From positions 1-8,931 of the forward strand of contig VXZL01000681.1 in the NCBI GenBank assembly GCA_009845505.1: 8,931 nucleotides of DNA. Direction: 5' to 3'. This DNA is from Candidatus Poribacteria bacterium. GTDB lineage: Bacteria; Poribacteria; WGA-4E; WGA-3G. The stretch's first letter is position 1, and each line of letters opens with the position of its first letter. The notes under the pieces were generated by a model. It did no database searches. It was not told the DNA's origin and saw only the letters and a program-made list of their open reading frames with translations. Positions 6,785 through 8,931 of the stretch are shown here, one piece after another. The translations under genes were made by a program, and so were the position numbers.

Positions 6785-7984
6785 ATGCTATCAGAAGCAG
6801 ACAAGTTACAATTCTTACACAAAACAGAACTTTTCGCGGAAATTTCGGAAACTGAACTGAAAGCGATTTCTCAGATTGCAAACGAAGTTACTTATCCCGC
6901 GGGTTCAACGCTATTTGAGGAAGGAGACGAAGGCGACTCACTTTACCTTATCGTTGACGGCAAAGTGAGTATCATCAAGGCAGGCACGGAGGTTTTGTTC
7001 TTTGATGAGAAAGGTTACTGTCTCGGCGAAATCGCCTTGATTGACAACAAACCCCGGAGCGCTACTGTCAAAACTGTGAAGCCGACCCGATTCCTGCGTA
7101 TCACCCGAAACGACTTCTTCAACGCGATGGCGCGTGAACCTCGAATTGGCAGCGGTATGTTTCGGGTACTCAACGAAAAGATCCGACGCGACCTTGAAAT
7201 TCAGATGAGTGCTATCCGTAAAGAAATCGCACAAGAAGAATCGATGCGTTTCGCCGCTGAAGTCCAACAGTCCCTCCTCCCGAACCAAGAAATTTCGCAT
7301 CCCTGCGTCAGTACCGCTGGATATTGCCAACCGGCGAATAGTGTAGGGGGCGACTATTACGATTACATGGAACTCTCCAAAAACCGGATCGCTATTTTTA
7401 TCGGTGATGTTATGGGGCACGGTTACCACTCAGCGATGGTAGCCGCAATGACGAAAAGTTGTTTGGAAACACAGATTCGCTTTGACGCTTCCGTGCCGGA
7501 AGTCATGAAGGCTATTACACGTGTCATAGAAGAAGATTCGCAAGCCTTTATCTATATAACCTGCTGTTATCTGATTATTCATCCCGACAATCGATTGGAA
7601 TACACCAACGCAGGCCACCCGCAAATGCTCTTGTATCGTGCTGAACCGAATAGGGGCAACAGCGAAAGCGAGGAACCGCTTGAATTAGAATCTGCCTTTC
7701 TGCCGGTCGGCATTTCATTTTTTCCAGGACCATCGGAATATCACAGTATAGAGGTGGCGTGGCATCCGGGGGATCTGCTTGTCCTTTATTCAGACGGTAT
7801 CACGGAAGCGTTCAACCCGAACTCGGAAATGTATGGATTGGAGCGTCTCAAATCACTGATCTTCACAAAGCGTCATCTGTCTCCCGAAGAGATTAAAGAT
7901 GAGATTCTATCGGATCTCCGAGTACATCAGCAAGGTGAAGGTACGAACGATGACATCACACTGGTTGTCGCGAAGTTTATGTAG
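6785..7984 (+). CDS. cyclic-nucleotide-binding domain + SpoIIE/RsbU-type PP2C serine phosphatase, 399 aa
   Basis: This is a cytosolic signalling protein. Residues about 14-125 form a cNMP-binding domain: GDEGDSLYLIVDGKVSI (48-63) and the phosphate-binding cassette GEIALIDNKPRSATV, with E82 and R91 present and spaced as in true binders. A helical, probably coiled-coil linker (about 128-165) ends in EVQQSLLP, the usual lead-in to SpoIIE-type phosphatases. The phosphatase domain (about 170-399) has GGDYYD (D190), IGDVMGHG (D208), NAGHP, LPVGI, LYSDGITEAF (D337) and GTNDDITL (D389/D390). All metal-binding acids are therefore present and it should be an active Mn/Mg-dependent Ser/Thr phosphatase, probably acting on an anti-sigma antagonist or STAS-type protein. 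None is encoded nearby. cAMP or another nucleotide probably sets its activity. Start: an in-frame TAG lies at 6779-6781, so the ATG at 6785 is the first possible start. It is divergent from the lipid operon and convergent with the next gene, 10 nt away. Confidence 0.93.
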   Translation: MLSEADKLQFLHKTELFAEISETELKAISQIANEVTYPAGSTLFEEGDEGDSLYLIVDGKVSIIKAGTEVLFFDEKGYCLGEIALIDNKPRSATVKTVKPTRFLRITRNDFFNAMAREPRIGSGMFRVLNEKIRRDLEIQMSAIRKEIAQEESMRFAAEVQQSLLPNQEISHPCVSTAGYCQPANSVGGDYYDYMELSKNRIAIFIGDVMGHGYHSAMVAAMTKSCLETQIRFDASVPEVMKAITRVIEEDSQAFIYITCCYLIIHPDNRLEYTNAGHPQMLLYRAEPNRGNSESEEPLELESAFLPVGISFFPGPSEYHSIEVAWHPGDLLVLYSDGITEAFNPNSEMYGLERLKSLIFTKRHLSPEEIKDEILSDLRVHQQGEGTNDDITLVVAKFM

Positions 7985-7994
7985 AGATTCGGCG

Positions 7995-8931
7995 TTACTT
8001 GATTTGGCTGGCTACATAGTGCATAATATTCTCTATGAGTTTTTTGTTCATCGCAGTTGTATACTGACTATCGTTGCGGAGGCTGGTGATGACGTACATT
8101 CCCTTACCATATCGCCTTGCGCCGACAACTAACTCTTTTTTATCCTCGGTGGTCGCAAAAATTTCATCGCTGCGATGCCAGTCCGTCCACGCATCATCAA
8201 TAAAGATTTTGCCTGACGCAACTTTGTTGGGTGTGGAGAAGAGAGATTTGCCTTTTTCAGTAACGACAAACTTCTGGGTTGGTGGGCTTTCAATGCCTTT
8301 CAATTTCCCTTGTAACCACCCGGTCTCGCACGGTTTTTCGTCACTGCTGTCCTGCCCCGCTACAACGACGACACCGCCGTTTTTCACAAATGCCTTAATC
8401 TTTTTCTCCGTTTCACGCGAAAGGAGGTAGTGCCCATAACTTGAGATTTCTTCGTAACCGATCCACAACACATCAGCACTTTCTAATTGTGGGAGCGCGT
8501 GTGCTCTGGTGAGTTCGTATGCAACGACACGTTTGCCCACCTCTTTCACAGAGCGTAGTGCCTGATATTCATAAGTTGCCGTGTTGGTGTACACAGGGGT
8601 CTGGCTCCATGTCGGATGTGTGCTGTTTGCAGTCAAGACTAAGACTTTTATTGCATCTTTGGGTGTACCAACCCACATTTTACCGGCTAACATATCGCTA
8701 ACAATCTTCTGGAACGCCTTCGTTTTGCCATTAAACGTGCGTGACATCATCGGGTCAATGTGTGTAAAGGTCCACCAAGAACCGCTGTAGCCGCTCCGAT
8801 AGGCACGCATCTGAAACCATGTATTATCAATAAAACACATACTATCAATGCCGTAATGTTCGCGGTAGAAAACGATAATAGGCATTTTGGGTTTGAGCAA
8901 ACCCACCATTTTTTCTGGCGAGGTGCCTGAC
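7995..8931 (-). CDS. protein with glutamine-amidotransferase-like C-terminal domain, N-terminus beyond window
   Basis: The frame is open from the right edge to the TAA at 7995-7997, giving about 311 visible residues. The first ATG inside is at 8909, but no ribosome site precedes it and the frame continues upstream without a stop (SGTSPEK before the Met), so the true start is probably outside. Numbering from that Met, residues about 85-304 look like an alpha/beta class I amidotransferase-like (ThuA/DUF4159-like) fold: strand IKVLVLTANS, ADVLWIGYEEIS, then KKIKAFVKNGGVVVVAGQ and a late RYGKGMYVITSLRND. No nucleophile-elbow cysteine or His/Glu pair typical of true amidotransferases is visible, so it is likely non-catalytic or binding. 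The preceding part is rich in Trp, Tyr and Phe (GSWWTFTHIDPMM, 43-55) and I do not recognise it. The fold assignment is moderate; the function is unknown. It ends 10 nt from the convergent phosphatase gene with no obvious terminator between. Confidence 0.75.
   Translation of the reverse strand, partial: SGTSPEKMVGLLKPKMPIIVFYREHYGIDSMCFIDNTWFQMRAYRSGYSGSWWTFTHIDPMMSRTFNGKTKAFQKIVSDMLAGKMWVGTPKDAIKVLVLTANSTHPTWSQTPVYTNTATYEYQALRSVKEVGKRVVAYELTRAHALPQLESADVLWIGYEEISSYGHYLLSRETEKKIKAFVKNGGVVVVAGQDSSDEKPCETGWLQGKLKGIESPPTQKFVVTEKGKSLFSTPNKVASGKIFIDDAWTDWHRSDEIFATTEDKKELVVGARRYGKGMYVITSLRNDSQYTTAMNKKLIENIMHYVASQIK

Noticed and set aside
6938..7429. Minus-strand open frame of 163 codons
   Set aside because: It is antisense to the strongly supported cNMP/PP2C gene and has no domain pattern.
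7975..8005. Bidirectional terminator between the convergent genes
   Set aside because: Only 10 nt separate the stops and no stem with flanking T or A runs is visible.

Overview
The window reads as bacterial chromosome with roughly balanced base composition. It carries one four-gene lipid-type operon on the minus strand, a divergent signalling gene on the plus strand, one convergent edge-truncated gene, and a broken transposase. The mix of a very large multidomain lipid enzyme, a cyclic-nucleotide/PP2C regulator, a TPR protein and IS630 debris suggests an uncultured environmental bacterium with a large genome. A Poribacteria-like or similar lineage is a guess from gene style only; nothing here fixes the taxonomy. 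No tRNA, rRNA, CRISPR array, origin or integron-like structure was seen.

Layout. Positions 1-302 (minus) hold the C-terminal catalytic part of an IS630-type transposase. It has lost its 5' half and runs to the left edge. Positions 303-380 are a short spacer with an 8-bp inverted repeat. A probable operon on the minus strand, read right to left, then occupies 6627 down to 381: a 1438-residue reductase/adenylation/ACP/acyltransferase fusion (6627-2311), a HAD-IB phosphatase (2302-1622), an unrecognised 70-residue protein (1595-1383) and a 320-residue TPR protein (1343-381). The gaps are only 8, 26 and 39 nt. A 157-nt divergent intergenic region (6628-6784) probably holds promoters for both directions. 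On the plus strand, 6785-7984 encodes a cyclic-nucleotide-binding domain joined to a SpoIIE/RsbU-type phosphatase. Ten bases beyond it ends a convergent minus-strand gene (7995 to the right edge) with a glutamine-amidotransferase-like C-terminal fold.

How it may work together. The large protein joins an N-terminal fatty-acyl-reductase module with its FAR C-terminal domain, an acyl-CoA-synthetase-like module, an acyl carrier domain with an intact attachment serine, and a PlsC acyltransferase with both catalytic motifs. The next gene is a HAD-IB phosphatase, a family known elsewhere fused to PlsC. The simplest inference is a dedicated route in which an acyl chain held on the built-in carrier is either reduced (to aldehyde or alcohol) or moved to a glycerol-type acceptor, followed by dephosphorylation. 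The product could be an ether lipid, wax-like ester or unusual glycerolipid. The main surprise is that the adenylation module has lost the usual A10 catalytic lysine and has changes in other core motifs, so it may not adenylate in the ordinary way. This is the best candidate here for an undescribed system.
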